The notes: generated by a model from the letters alone, not told the origin. Shown: positions 9,105 to 15,277, counted from the stretch's first letter. The stretch is 19,058 bases of DNA from Bacteroidetes bacterium CG2_30_32_10 (GCA_001872995.1 MNXO01000173.1:1-19058), one strand, 5' to 3'. Program-made: numbers and translations.

Positions 9105-9470
9105 ATGAAATTTCTTTTAAAAATCATTGTATCTTCATTTGCTGTAGTAATATCTGCATATTTATTACCAGGTGTTAATGTTGATGGGTTTATCACAGCA
9201 TTACTTGTAGCTATTGTATTGGCAATATTAAATTCAATACTTAAACCAATTTTAGTTGTATTAACTATCCCAATCACTTTTTTAACTTTTGGACTTTTTT
9301 TATTGGTTATTAACGCATTTATCATTATCATTGCATCTAAATTTGTGGAAGGTTTTTTTGTAAATGGATTCTGGTGGGCTCTTTTGTTTAGCATTATACT
9401 TACATTAACAACTTCAATATTAGAAATACCAACAAAAAACAAAAATAACAAACAGAATTATACGAATTAA
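9105..9470 (+). CDS. Small four-helix membrane protein, phage-holin-4 superfamily (DUF360-like)
   Basis: A 121-residue integral membrane protein, nearly all hydrophobic, with about four membrane segments and typical family stretches YLLPGV, SILKPILVVLTIPITFLTFG and GFWWALLFS. The Pfam name (holin 4, superfamily IV) is historical; most members are ordinary chromosomal membrane proteins of unknown role, and nothing phage-like is nearby. I chose ATG 9105 (MKFLLK) because the family starts there; an in-frame ATG at 9078 would add nine residues. The polar Lys/Asn-rich tail probably lies in the cytoplasm. The next gene begins 20 bases downstream. Confidence 0.85.
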   Translation: MKFLLKIIVSSFAVVISAYLLPGVNVDGFITALLVAIVLAILNSILKPILVVLTIPITFLTFGLFLLVINAFIIIIASKFVEGFFVNGFWWALLFSIILTLTTSILEIPTKNKNNKQNYTN

Positions 9471-9490
9471 CATAATATATAAAAAAATAA

Positions 9491-9871
9491 ATGAATAAAA
9501 GCACTAAAGGGAAAGTATTAAAAGGAGTTAATTATTTAGAACTCACTCCATTTAGTGTTTATAAACATCAGGTAGATGAAAAGGGTAAAGTAACCGTATT
9601 TGTACCAAAATTTACAAGTAAGCTTTGGGGAAAAATACTAATGCCATTGATTAATAGAAAATTTATTAATGTCAAATTTGATGAATTAGGCTCATCCACT
9701 TGGCTTAAGATAAATGGGAAAAATAAAGTTGGGCAAATATGTAAGGATTTAGAAGAAAAATACGGCGAAAAAATTAAACCAGCCGAAGAATTAGTAACAA
9801 AGTTTTTATCAGATTTATATTTTAAAAAAATAATCAATTTTAATGAATTAATAAAGGAGAAAAACAAATGA
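9491..9871 (+). CDS. PqqD-like (RRE-fold) protein
   Basis: A 126-residue soluble protein resembling the PqqD family found in Bacteroidota. The hallmark is the stretch FDELGSSTWLKINGKNKVGQ (about residues 59-78), followed by a helix with EEKYGEKI and a terminal helix. PqqD-like domains are winged-helix peptide-recognition elements; in RiPP pathways they bind leader peptides. Here no radical-SAM enzyme, precursor peptide or other maturase is adjacent, so the role is unclear. Its final TGA overlaps the ATG of pepD, so the two are translationally linked, and its last codons contain the SD sequence used by pepD. Confidence 0.75.
   Translation: MNKSTKGKVLKGVNYLELTPFSVYKHQVDEKGKVTVFVPKFTSKLWGKILMPLINRKFINVKFDELGSSTWLKINGKNKVGQICKDLEEKYGEKIKPAEELVTKFLSDLYFKKIINFNELIKEKNK
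9853..9859 (+). promoter_or_regulatory. Shine-Dalgarno sequence of pepD
   Basis: AAAGGAG lies eight bases before the pepD ATG, inside the end of the PqqD-like gene. Most genes in this window have no SD, as is usual in Bacteroidota, so this one stands out. It may serve reinitiation at the ATGA overlap. Confidence 0.7.
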
Positions 9872-11343
9872 GCGAAGTAATTTATCTTAATGTCAAAAAC
9901 TTACCACCAGTTGCACTATGGAGAAACTTTATGGGTTTATGTAGTGTGCCTCACCCTTCTAAAAAAGAAGAAAAAATCAGAGAATACGTAGTTAAATTTG
10001 GTAAAAATCTAGGTTTAGAAACCATTGTTGACGAAGTTGGTAATGTAATTATTAGAAAACCAGGTACAAAAGGAAAAGAAAATCTCAAAGGTATTATTTT
10101 ACAAGGTCATTTAGATATGGTGCCTCAAAAAAATACAGACACTGTTCATGATTTTGAAAAAGACCCAATAAGCCTTCGCATCGATGGTGAATGGGTAAAA
10201 GCAAAAGGTACAACCTTAGGAGCAGATAATGGAATTGGCGTTGCTGCAGCAATGACAATCTTAGAATCAAATGATATTGAGCATGGACCAATTGAATGCC
10301 TTTTTACAATAGATGAAGAAACTGGAATGACTGGAGCTTTTGGTTTGAAATCAGGATTATTGAAAGGTGATATATTGCTAAACTTAGATTCTGAAGACGA
10401 AGGAGAACTTTATATTGGATGCGCTGGTGGTATTAATACATCAGCAGTTTTTAAATATAAAGAAGACAAAGTTATCGCTAACTCAATAGCCTATATTATT
10501 ACTGTTAAAGGATTAAAAGGTGGTCATTCGGGCTTAGATATTAACCTTGGTAGAGGAAATTCAAACAAAATAATGATTCGTTTATTGTGGTTAGCCCGAA
10601 AAAAAATGAAATTGCAACTTGCAAGCATTGAAGGTGGCAACTTACGTAATGCAATACCACGAGAAACATTTGCAACTATAGTTATTCCTGCTACTGAAGA
10701 AAAAGCATTTAACAATTTCATCAAGGAATATTCCAATTATATTAAAGATCAATATCTTTCAGCAGACCCTGATTTAAATATTGTTGTTACAAAAACAAAT
10801 TTACCTACTACAACAATTGACGAAACAACTGCCAACAATCTTATTAATGCTGTGTATGGCTGCCCTAATGGAGTAATCGGAATGAGCGTTGATATACCTG
10901 AATTAGTTGAAACATCATCTAATCTTGCAGTTGTAAAAAGCGAAAAAGGAAATATTGAAGTGATGTGTTTACTACGTAGTTCGGTTGAACAAGCTAAAGA
11001 TGACCTTGCAAATCAAATAGAATGCGTATTTTCTAATGCTGGTGCTAAAGTAGAACATTCAGGAGGCTATCCAGGTTGGAAACCAAACGTAACATCCGAA
11101 ATATTAACCCTTTCTAAACTTATTTACCATAAATTATATAAAAAAGAACCCGCTGTCAAAGCAATCCATGCAGGTTTAGAATGTGGTTTACTTGGTACAA
11201 CTTATCCAAAATGGGACATGCTTTCATTTGGACCTACCATCAGAAGCCCACACTCACCAGACGAAAGAGTGAATATTCCCAGCGTAGAAAAATTCTGGAA
11301 CTTCTTAATTAATATTTTAAAAAGTACCCCTATAAAAAAATAA
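9868..11343 (+). CDS. pepD: PepD, M20C aminoacyl-histidine dipeptidase
   Basis: A 491-residue cytosolic metal-dependent dipeptidase of family M20C, which hydrolyses Xaa-His and related dipeptides for amino-acid recycling. The two-metal site is complete: GHLDM with His81 and Asp83, GADNG with bridging Asp120, DEETG at 149-153 supplying the catalytic Glu and a metal ligand, LNLDSEDEG with Asp174, and SPHSPDE with His462 near the C-terminus. The lid/dimerisation domain with GGHSG sits between them. Length is normal for the family. The ATG overlaps the stop of the PqqD-like gene and is preceded by a good SD. A strong terminator follows 17 bases after the stop, so it ends its transcription unit. 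Confidence 0.95.
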   Translation: MSEVIYLNVKNLPPVALWRNFMGLCSVPHPSKKEEKIREYVVKFGKNLGLETIVDEVGNVIIRKPGTKGKENLKGIILQGHLDMVPQKNTDTVHDFEKDPISLRIDGEWVKAKGTTLGADNGIGVAAAMTILESNDIEHGPIECLFTIDEETGMTGAFGLKSGLLKGDILLNLDSEDEGELYIGCAGGINTSAVFKYKEDKVIANSIAYIITVKGLKGGHSGLDINLGRGNSNKIMIRLLWLARKKMKLQLASIEGGNLRNAIPRETFATIVIPATEEKAFNNFIKEYSNYIKDQYLSADPDLNIVVTKTNLPTTTIDETTANNLINAVYGCPNGVIGMSVDIPELVETSSNLAVVKSEKGNIEVMCLLRSSVEQAKDDLANQIECVFSNAGAKVEHSGGYPGWKPNVTSEILTLSKLIYHKLYKKEPAVKAIHAGLECGLLGTTYPKWDMLSFGPTIRSPHSPDERVNIPSVEKFWNFLINILKSTPIKK

Positions 11344-11360
11344 AACTTATGTTTTTTCTT

Positions 11361-11389
11361 AGTCCTATCATAATGATAGGACTTTTTTT
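11361..11389 (+). terminator. Rho-independent terminator after pepD
   Basis: A perfect 10-bp stem, AGTCCTATCA and TGATAGGACT, has a three-base TAA loop and is followed by a run of T. It separates pepD from rpsU. Confidence 0.9.
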
Positions 11390-11418
11390 AATTTAATTTT
11401 TTAAATTAAAAAAACATG

Positions 11419-11426
11419 TAACTTTG
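11419..11426 (+). promoter_or_regulatory. Candidate -7 promoter element of rpsU
   Basis: TAACTTTG matches TAnnTTTG, lies after the pepD terminator and 50 bases before the rpsU ATG, giving a leader of about 40-45 bases. The position makes this one of the better promoter calls in the window. Confidence 0.55.
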
Positions 11427-11475
11427 CAAAAAATTAAATTTATTATTAATCTTTAACAGAAAGAGAGTGTTTTTA

Positions 11476-11670
11476 ATGATTATTGTTCCTATAAAAGAAG
11501 GCGAAAGCATTGATAAAGCTTTAAAAAAACTAAAAAGAAAATTCGAAAAAACGGGCGTTGTAAAAGAATTGCGTGAAAGACAAAAATTTACAAAACCCTC
11601 AGTTGTAAAAAGAGGAGAAAGATTAAAAGCAATTTATATCCAACATTTACAAGAAGAATTAGAAGCATAG
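11476..11670 (+). CDS. rpsU: Ribosomal protein bS21
   Basis: A 64-residue small-subunit protein, basic and rich in helices, with the family core KRKFEKTGVVKELRERQ followed by FTKPSVVKRGERLKA. The start is ATG 11476 (MIIVPIKEGE), the usual N-terminus; an in-frame GTG at 11467 would add three atypical residues. In Bacteroidota, bS21 with bS18 and bS6 is reported to cover the anti-SD end of 16S rRNA, and a Tyr near residue 54 takes part; this protein has Tyr54. The leader has AGAAAG and GTG flanks that match the anti-SD complement but a scrambled core, so its SD is weak. It has its own promoter element and a very strong terminator, so it is probably a monocistronic unit. Confidence 0.95.
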   Translation: MIIVPIKEGESIDKALKKLKRKFEKTGVVKELRERQKFTKPSVVKRGERLKAIYIQHLQEELEA

Positions 11671-11697
11671 CTTTCAGGACTAATCAGATTTTTTATA

Positions 11698-11758
11698 ACA
11701 GGAATCAAAATGTTCAAAAAATAATATTATATTTGAACAATTTGATTCCTGTTTTTTT
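11698..11758 (+). terminator. Strong terminator after rpsU, ending at the xerC start codon
   Basis: A 21-bp stem with one A/A mismatch pairs 11698-11718 with 11732-11752 (ACAGGAATCAAA in the left arm, TTTGATTCCTGT in the right), followed by seven T at 11752-11758. The very next base is the A of the xerC ATG. Confidence 0.93.
11728..11735 (+). promoter_or_regulatory. Possible -7 promoter element for xerC inside the terminator
   Basis: TATATTTG at the loop/right arm fits TAnnTTTG. If used, transcription would start about 15-20 bases before the xerC ATG and skip the left arm of the hairpin. No clear -33 element is seen; chance is quite possible in this AT-rich stretch. Confidence 0.25.
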
Positions 11759-12646
11759 ATGCACTATCAAGAATCCTTCCTTAATTATATTAAAAACGAA
11801 AAGCGATACGCTCTCAACACTATTATTGCCTATAGCAAAGATATAGAACAATTTTATTCTTTCCTTTCAACCAATTATCAAACAAATGATGTACTGATTA
11901 TTAATCATCTTATGATTAAATCTTGGTTAGTAAATTTAATGGAAAATAAAATAAGCCCCAGAAGCATAAATCGTAAAATAACAACCTTAAAAACATTCTT
12001 TAAATTTCTTAAAAAAGAAGGGATTATTGCTGAAACCCCTATGAATAAAATAATATCTCCAAAAACAAATAAAAGAATACCTGTTTTTGTAGAAAAAGAA
12101 AAAATGAATCAACTGTTTGACATAATAACATTCGAGAATAATTATGTTGACCAAAGAAACAAAATAATTATAGAGCTATTCTATGCAACAGGAATAAGAC
12201 TTACTGAATTAGTTAATTTACAAATAAAAGATGTTGATATCTATAATAGCCAATTAAAAGTATTAGGTAAACGCAACAAAGAAAGAATTATTCCATTTTC
12301 AAACAAATTAAAAGTAATATTAACTCAATATATTCAATTAAGAACCATTACTTTCCCTGATATTCAAGAAACTTCATTTTTTTTAACAGAAAAAGGAGAA
12401 AAAATTTATCAAAAACTTGTTTATCGTATCGTAAATTATTACCTTAGCATTGTAACAACAATTAGCAAAAAAAGCCCACATGTGTTAAGACATACATTTG
12501 CCACACACATGCTTGACAACGGAGCGGATTTAAATGCAATAAAAGAAATATTAGGACATGCAAACCTATCAGCCACACAAATATATACCCATAACACCAT
12601 CGAAAAACTTAAAACAATTTATAAACAAGCCCATCCAAAGGCATAA
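11759..12646 (+). CDS. xerC: Tyrosine recombinase XerC
   Basis: A 295-residue tyrosine recombinase; XerC/XerD resolve chromosome dimers at dif during cell division. An N-terminal SAM-like core-binding domain (about 1-90, NEKRYALNTIIAYSKDI) is followed by the catalytic domain. All catalytic residues are visible: Arg147 (GIRLTE), Lys171 (LGKRNK), His241 and Arg244 (HVLRH), His267 (LGHANL) and nucleophile Tyr276 (IYTH). Length and sequence fit the housekeeping Xer type rather than a phage integrase. Its place between rpsU and hpf is a usual Bacteroidota arrangement as far as I recall. The ATG abuts the rpsU terminator, so its expression mode is unusual. XerC versus XerD cannot be settled from sequence alone. 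Confidence 0.88.
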   Translation: MHYQESFLNYIKNEKRYALNTIIAYSKDIEQFYSFLSTNYQTNDVLIINHLMIKSWLVNLMENKISPRSINRKITTLKTFFKFLKKEGIIAETPMNKIISPKTNKRIPVFVEKEKMNQLFDIITFENNYVDQRNKIIIELFYATGIRLTELVNLQIKDVDIYNSQLKVLGKRNKERIIPFSNKLKVILTQYIQLRTITFPDIQETSFFLTEKGEKIYQKLVYRIVNYYLSIVTTISKKSPHVLRHTFATHMLDNGADLNAIKEILGHANLSATQIYTHNTIEKLKTIYKQAHPKA

Positions 12647-12656
12647 TTCAATTTAA

Positions 12657-12663
12657 AAGGAGG
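12657..12663 (+). promoter_or_regulatory. Full Shine-Dalgarno sequence of hpf
   Basis: AAGGAGG, inside AAAAGGAGGA, lies six bases before the hpf ATG. It is a complete anti-SD match, the strongest in the window, in a lineage where such sites are rare. Confidence 0.9.
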
Positions 12664-12669
12664 AAAAAA

Positions 12670-12969
12670 ATGAAAATTAAAATCAATGCTGTACATTTTA
12701 AAACAGATAAAAAATTAGAAGAATTTATTCATGAAAAAATTGAAAAATTATCTAACTTATACGATGGAGTCGTTGAAAGCGAAGTTTCTCTAAAATTAGA
12801 AAACTCAGAAAAAGAAGATAATAAAGTAGCAGAAATCAGATTAGCAATAAGAGGAAACGATTTATATGCTAAAAAACAAAGTAAAACATTCGAGGAATCA
12901 ATTGACTCTTCTGTTGAAGCCTTGCGCAAACAACTAGTAAAACACAAAGAAAAAGTAAAAGGCATATAA
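12670..12969 (+). CDS. hpf: Ribosome hibernation-promoting factor, short form (HPF/RaiA family)
   Basis: A 99-residue protein of the HPF/YfiA family. It binds in the small-subunit decoding channel and stops translation in resting cells. Visible family features are the N-terminal strand MKIKINAVHF, the helix with EFIHEKIEKL, the central strands EVSLKLENSEKEDNKVAEI and the helix EESIDSSVEALRKQLVKHKE with basic residues facing rRNA. There is no C-terminal dimerisation domain, so it is a short HPF, which would act together with another factor if 100S dimers form. It follows xerC by 23 bases and probably shares its transcript. The full SD suggests control of translation different from its neighbours. 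Confidence 0.92.
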   Translation: MKIKINAVHFKTDKKLEEFIHEKIEKLSNLYDGVVESEVSLKLENSEKEDNKVAEIRLAIRGNDLYAKKQSKTFEESIDSSVEALRKQLVKHKEKVKGI

Positions 12970-13055
12970 TAACAAACAAAAACAATGGTTTATATTTTTT
13001 TTTCATTTATTTAAAAAAAAAACATACAAAAATTTTTTAGTTAATAAATGTTTTG

Positions 13056-13063
13056 TACATTTG
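13056..13063 (+). promoter_or_regulatory. Candidate -7 promoter element of the tRNA-tuf operon
   Basis: TACATTTG fits TAnnTTTG and lies 70 bases before the first tRNA. It follows an A/T-rich stretch after hpf and is the obvious place for a strong promoter driving the tRNAs and tuf. Confidence 0.55.
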
Positions 13064-13071
13064 CATTCCTT

Positions 13072-13094
13072 AAAAAAAAGACTGCTTTTTTTTT
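13072..13094 (+). other. A-tract/T-tract hairpin near the transcript start of the tRNA operon
   Basis: AAAAAAAAG and CTTTTTTTT flank the loop ACTG, just after the predicted start of transcription. It could be an early attenuator or simply bent DNA; it has only one G-C pair and would be weak as RNA. Confidence 0.35.
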
Positions 13095-13132
13095 GTTTTA
13101 ATACAATAATTAGTTAGTTAAATAAGGATATT

Positions 13133-13206
13133 GCCGATGTAGCTCAGTTGGTCAGAGCAGCTGATTTGTAATCAGCTGGTCGGGGGTTCGAATCCCTCCC
13201 TCGGCT
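13133..13206 (+). tRNA. tRNA-Thr (anticodon TGT)
   Basis: A 74-base cloverleaf. The anticodon stem GCTGA/TCAGC holds the loop TTTGTAA with anticodon TGT, reading ACA. The T-arm has TTCGAAT. The acceptor stem pairs GCCGATG with CCTCGGC except for a T6/C67 mismatch. The discriminator is T and no 3' CCA is encoded (CTA follows). It is the first gene of the tRNA-tuf operon and corresponds to E. coli thrU. Confidence 0.95.
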
Positions 13207-13234
13207 CTAAGATTTTAGTTCTTTGAATAACATT

Positions 13235-13319
13235 GGGAGGGTACCAGAGCGGTCAAATGGGGCAGACTGTAAATCTGTTGGCTACGCCTTCGGAGGTTCG
13301 AATCCTCCCCTTCCCACCA
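13235..13319 (+). tRNA. tRNA-Tyr (anticodon GTA), CCA encoded
   Basis: A class II tRNA with a long variable arm (around GGCTACGCCTTCGGAGG). The acceptor stem GGGAGGG/CCTTCCC is complete with one G-T pair. The anticodon loop CTGTAAA carries GTA, reading TAT/TAC. The discriminator A at 13316 is followed by an encoded CCA (13317-13319), unlike the other four tRNAs here. It corresponds to E. coli tyrU. Confidence 0.96.
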
Positions 13320-13333
13320 TGAGAATTACGAAA

Positions 13334-13366
13334 TAAGAATTATAATTTTTTTTATAATAATTCTTA
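13334..13366 (+). other. AT-rich hairpin between tRNA-Tyr and tRNA-Gly
   Basis: TAAGAATT and AATTCTTA are perfect 8-bp arms around an AT-only centre. It may mark a processing site in the tRNA precursor. Confidence 0.4.
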
Positions 13367-13368
13367 AT

Positions 13369-13441
13369 GCGGAAGTAGCTCATCTGGTAGAGCGACAGCC
13401 TTCCAAGCTGTAGGTAGCGGGTTCGAGCCCCGTCTTCCGCT
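13369..13441 (+). tRNA. tRNA-Gly (anticodon TCC)
   Basis: A 73-base cloverleaf with a perfect acceptor stem GCGGAAG/CTTCCGC. The anticodon stem ACAGC/GCTGT holds CTTCCAA with anticodon TCC, reading GGA/GGG. The T-loop is TTCGAGC. The discriminator is T, and CTA rather than CCA follows. It corresponds to E. coli glyT. Confidence 0.96.
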
Positions 13442-13450
13442 CTATTTGGT

Positions 13451-13488
13451 AAAAAATTATAAACCCAAAATTAGGTTTATGATTTTTT
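13451..13488 (+). other. 15-bp hairpin between tRNA-Gly and tRNA-Thr
   Basis: AAAAAATTATAAACC pairs with GGTTTATGATTTTTT through 14 Watson-Crick pairs and one G-T, with an eight-base loop. The right arm ends in six T, so it may terminate some transcripts or guide processing inside the operon. Confidence 0.5.
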
Positions 13489-13498
13489 ATTAATTTAA

Positions 13499-13570
13499 GC
13501 CGATGTAGCTCAGGGGTAGAGCACTTCCTTGGTAAGGAAGGGGTCACGAGTTCAATTCTCGTCATTGGCT
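13499..13570 (+). tRNA. tRNA-Thr (anticodon GGT)
   Basis: A 72-base cloverleaf. The acceptor stem GCCGATG/CATTGGC pairs fully with one G-T. The anticodon stem CTTCC/GGAAG holds TTGGTAA with anticodon GGT, reading ACC/ACT. The discriminator is T and no CCA is encoded. It corresponds to E. coli thrT and lies 77 bases before tuf. Confidence 0.96.
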
Positions 13571-13647
13571 CATTATTAGTATAAAATAATTATCAAAAAG
13601 AAAATAAAAACAAGTAAACTGAACTTTAACAATTAAAATTATTTAAA

Positions 13648-14844
13648 ATGGCAAAAGAAAAATTCGATCGTTCCAAACCACACGTAAATATTGGAACTAT
13701 AGGTCATATCGACCACGGTAAAACTACTTTAACTGCAGCTATTACTAAAGTACTTGCAGAAAGTGGATATTGTGAATTCAGATCATTCGATTCTATTGAC
13801 AATGCTCCTGAAGAAAAAGAAAGAGGTATTACAATTAATACTGCTCACGTTGAATATCAGACAAAAAACAGACATTATGCTCACGTAGACTGTCCTGGAC
13901 ATGCTGACTATATTAAAAATATGGTAACAGGTGCAGCTCAAATGGATGGAGCTATTATTGTTGTTGCTGCTACTGATGGTCCTATGCCACAAACTCACGA
14001 ACATATTTTATTATCTAAACAAGTAGGAGTTCCTAAACTTGTTGTGTTTATGAATAAAGTTGATTTGGTTGACGACCCAGAATTATTAGACCTCGTAGAA
14101 ATGGAAGTTCGCGAACTCTTAACTAAACATGGTTTTGATGGTGATAATACTCCAGTTATTAGAGGTTCTGCTTTGGGTGGTTTAAATGCTGAACCAAAAT
14201 GGGTAGAAAAAATACTTGAATTAATGGATGCTTGCGATGCTTGGATTCCTTTACCAGTTCGTGGTTTTGATAAACCATTCTTAATGCCTGTTGAAGATGT
14301 ATTCTCTATTACTGGACGTGGTACTGTTGCAACTGGTAGAATAGAAACTGGCGTTATTAATATTAATGACCCAGTTGAAATACTTGGTTTAATGAAAGAA
14401 GGCGATAAACCTTTAAAATCAGTATGTACTGGTGTTGAAATGTTCCGCAAACTTTTAGATCGTGGTGAAGCTGGTGATAATGCTGGTATTTTATTAAGAG
14501 GTATTAACAAAGAAGATATTCGTCGTGGTATGGTTATTGCAAAACCTGGTACTATCACTCCTCATAAAAAATTCAAAGCAGAAGTATATGTTTTGAAAAA
14601 AGAAGAAGGTGGTCGTCACACTCCATTTCATAACAAATATCGTCCTCAATTCTATTTCAGAACTACTGACGTAACTGGAGAAGTAACATTACCAGAAGGC
14701 AGAGAAATGGTTGTTCCTGGAGATAACTTAACAATTAGCGTTGAATTATTGACCCCAATTGCTATGACTATCAATTTACATTTTGCTATTCGTGAAGGTG
14801 GTAGAACAGTTGGTGCAGGACAAGTTGTTGAAATACTTGATTAA
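13648..14844 (+). CDS. tuf: Elongation factor Tu
   Basis: A 398-residue GTPase that carries aminoacyl-tRNA to the ribosome. The G domain has the P-loop GHIDHGKT at 19-26 (Ile for the common Val at 21), switch I RGITI with Thr62, DCPGH at 81-85, and NKVD at 136-139 (NKCD in most). Domains 2 and 3 are complete, with GRGTVATGRIE, the GGRHTPF stretch and the ending GGRTVGAGQV. Length is typical. It follows four tRNAs on the same strand, as E. coli tufB does, so tRNA and EF-Tu are made from one precursor. No SD is present; the leader is AT-rich. A terminator follows the stop. Confidence 0.98.
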   Translation: MAKEKFDRSKPHVNIGTIGHIDHGKTTLTAAITKVLAESGYCEFRSFDSIDNAPEEKERGITINTAHVEYQTKNRHYAHVDCPGHADYIKNMVTGAAQMDGAIIVVAATDGPMPQTHEHILLSKQVGVPKLVVFMNKVDLVDDPELLDLVEMEVRELLTKHGFDGDNTPVIRGSALGGLNAEPKWVEKILELMDACDAWIPLPVRGFDKPFLMPVEDVFSITGRGTVATGRIETGVININDPVEILGLMKEGDKPLKSVCTGVEMFRKLLDRGEAGDNAGILLRGINKEDIRRGMVIAKPGTITPHKKFKAEVYVLKKEEGGRHTPFHNKYRPQFYFRTTDVTGEVTLPEGREMVVPGDNLTISVELLTPIAMTINLHFAIREGGRTVGAGQVVEILD

Positions 14845-14863
14845 TAAATTAAATAAATAGAAT

Positions 14864-14904
14864 AGTTAAAGGACTCATTAGAGATTCCTTTAACTGTTCT
14901 TATT
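14864..14904 (+). terminator. Terminator after tuf
   Basis: AGTTAAAGGA and TCCTTTAACT form a perfect 10-bp stem with a 12-base loop, followed by a T-rich but broken tract (GTTCTTATT). It is moderately strong and probably lets some transcription through into tRNA-Trp and secE. Confidence 0.75.
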
Positions 14905-14931
14905 AAAATGAATAAAACTATTAGTATATAA

Positions 14932-15004
14932 ACGGGTGTAGCTCAACTGGTAGAGTGGCGGTCTCCAAAACCGTAGGTTGCGAGTTCGATTCTTGCCACC
15001 CGTG
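14932..15004 (+). tRNA. tRNA-Trp (anticodon CCA)
   Basis: A 73-base cloverleaf. The acceptor stem ACGGGTG/CACCCGT is perfect and the discriminator is G, as in bacterial tRNA-Trp. The anticodon loop CTCCAAA carries CCA, reading TGG. The T-arm is GCGAG/CTTGC. No 3' CCA is encoded (CTA follows). It sits between tuf and secE, a common place for it in many phyla. Confidence 0.96.
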
Positions 15005-15028
15005 CTAGAAAAATAAAATTATTTTAAA

Positions 15029-15277
15029 ATGATTAAAATAAAAACATATTTTAAAGAAACCTACGATGAGTTAATGAACAAAGTTTCATGGCCATCTTGG
15101 ACAGACTTGCAATCTAGTGCTATTGTTGTTTCCATTGCATCCTTAATTATTGCTACAATGGTATTTATAATTGACATTATATTTGGAATTAATGGAAATA
15201 TTAATAAATTCGATCCAGAATCATATAAGGTAATTTGGCGAGGAGTTTTGGGCTTTTTTTATTGGTTTTTATTATAA
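15029..15277 (+). CDS. secE: SecE, protein translocase subunit
   Basis: An 82-residue single-span membrane protein that clamps SecY in the Sec translocon. The amphipathic cytoplasmic helix (ETYDELMNKVSWPSWTDLQ, residues 11-29, with the VSWPS core) is followed by a membrane helix at about 31-53. It is longer than the usual 60-65 residues: a periplasmic stretch (INGNINKFDPESYKVIWRG) and a final hydrophobic segment GVLGFFYWFLL follow. It lies 24 bases after tRNA-Trp and before nusG, the standard order. Confidence 0.92.
   Translation: MIKIKTYFKETYDELMNKVSWPSWTDLQSSAIVVSIASLIIATMVFIIDIIFGINGNINKFDPESYKVIWRGVLGFFYWFLL

Noticed and set aside
9083..9451. Minus-strand 122-residue frame opposite the holin-like gene
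   Set aside because: The plus frame has the clear holin-4-type membrane pattern; the minus frame is its shadow.
9105..9470. Prophage suggested by a holin family name
   Set aside because: No other phage genes are near and this family is mostly chromosomal and unrelated to lysis.
11759..12646. XerC-type gene as integrase of a mobile element
   Set aside because: Sequence and length fit the housekeeping Xer, and both sides are core genes without attachment repeats.
13380..13565. Minus-strand 61-residue frame with the stretch TGLEPATYSLEGCRSTR
   Set aside because: It is the antisense of tRNA-Gly and tRNA-Thr; this peptide type is a well-known false gene made from tRNA reverse strands.
13995..14558. 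Minus-strand 187-residue frame inside tuf
   Set aside because: It is a shadow of the strongly conserved tuf frame and its composition matches no family I know.
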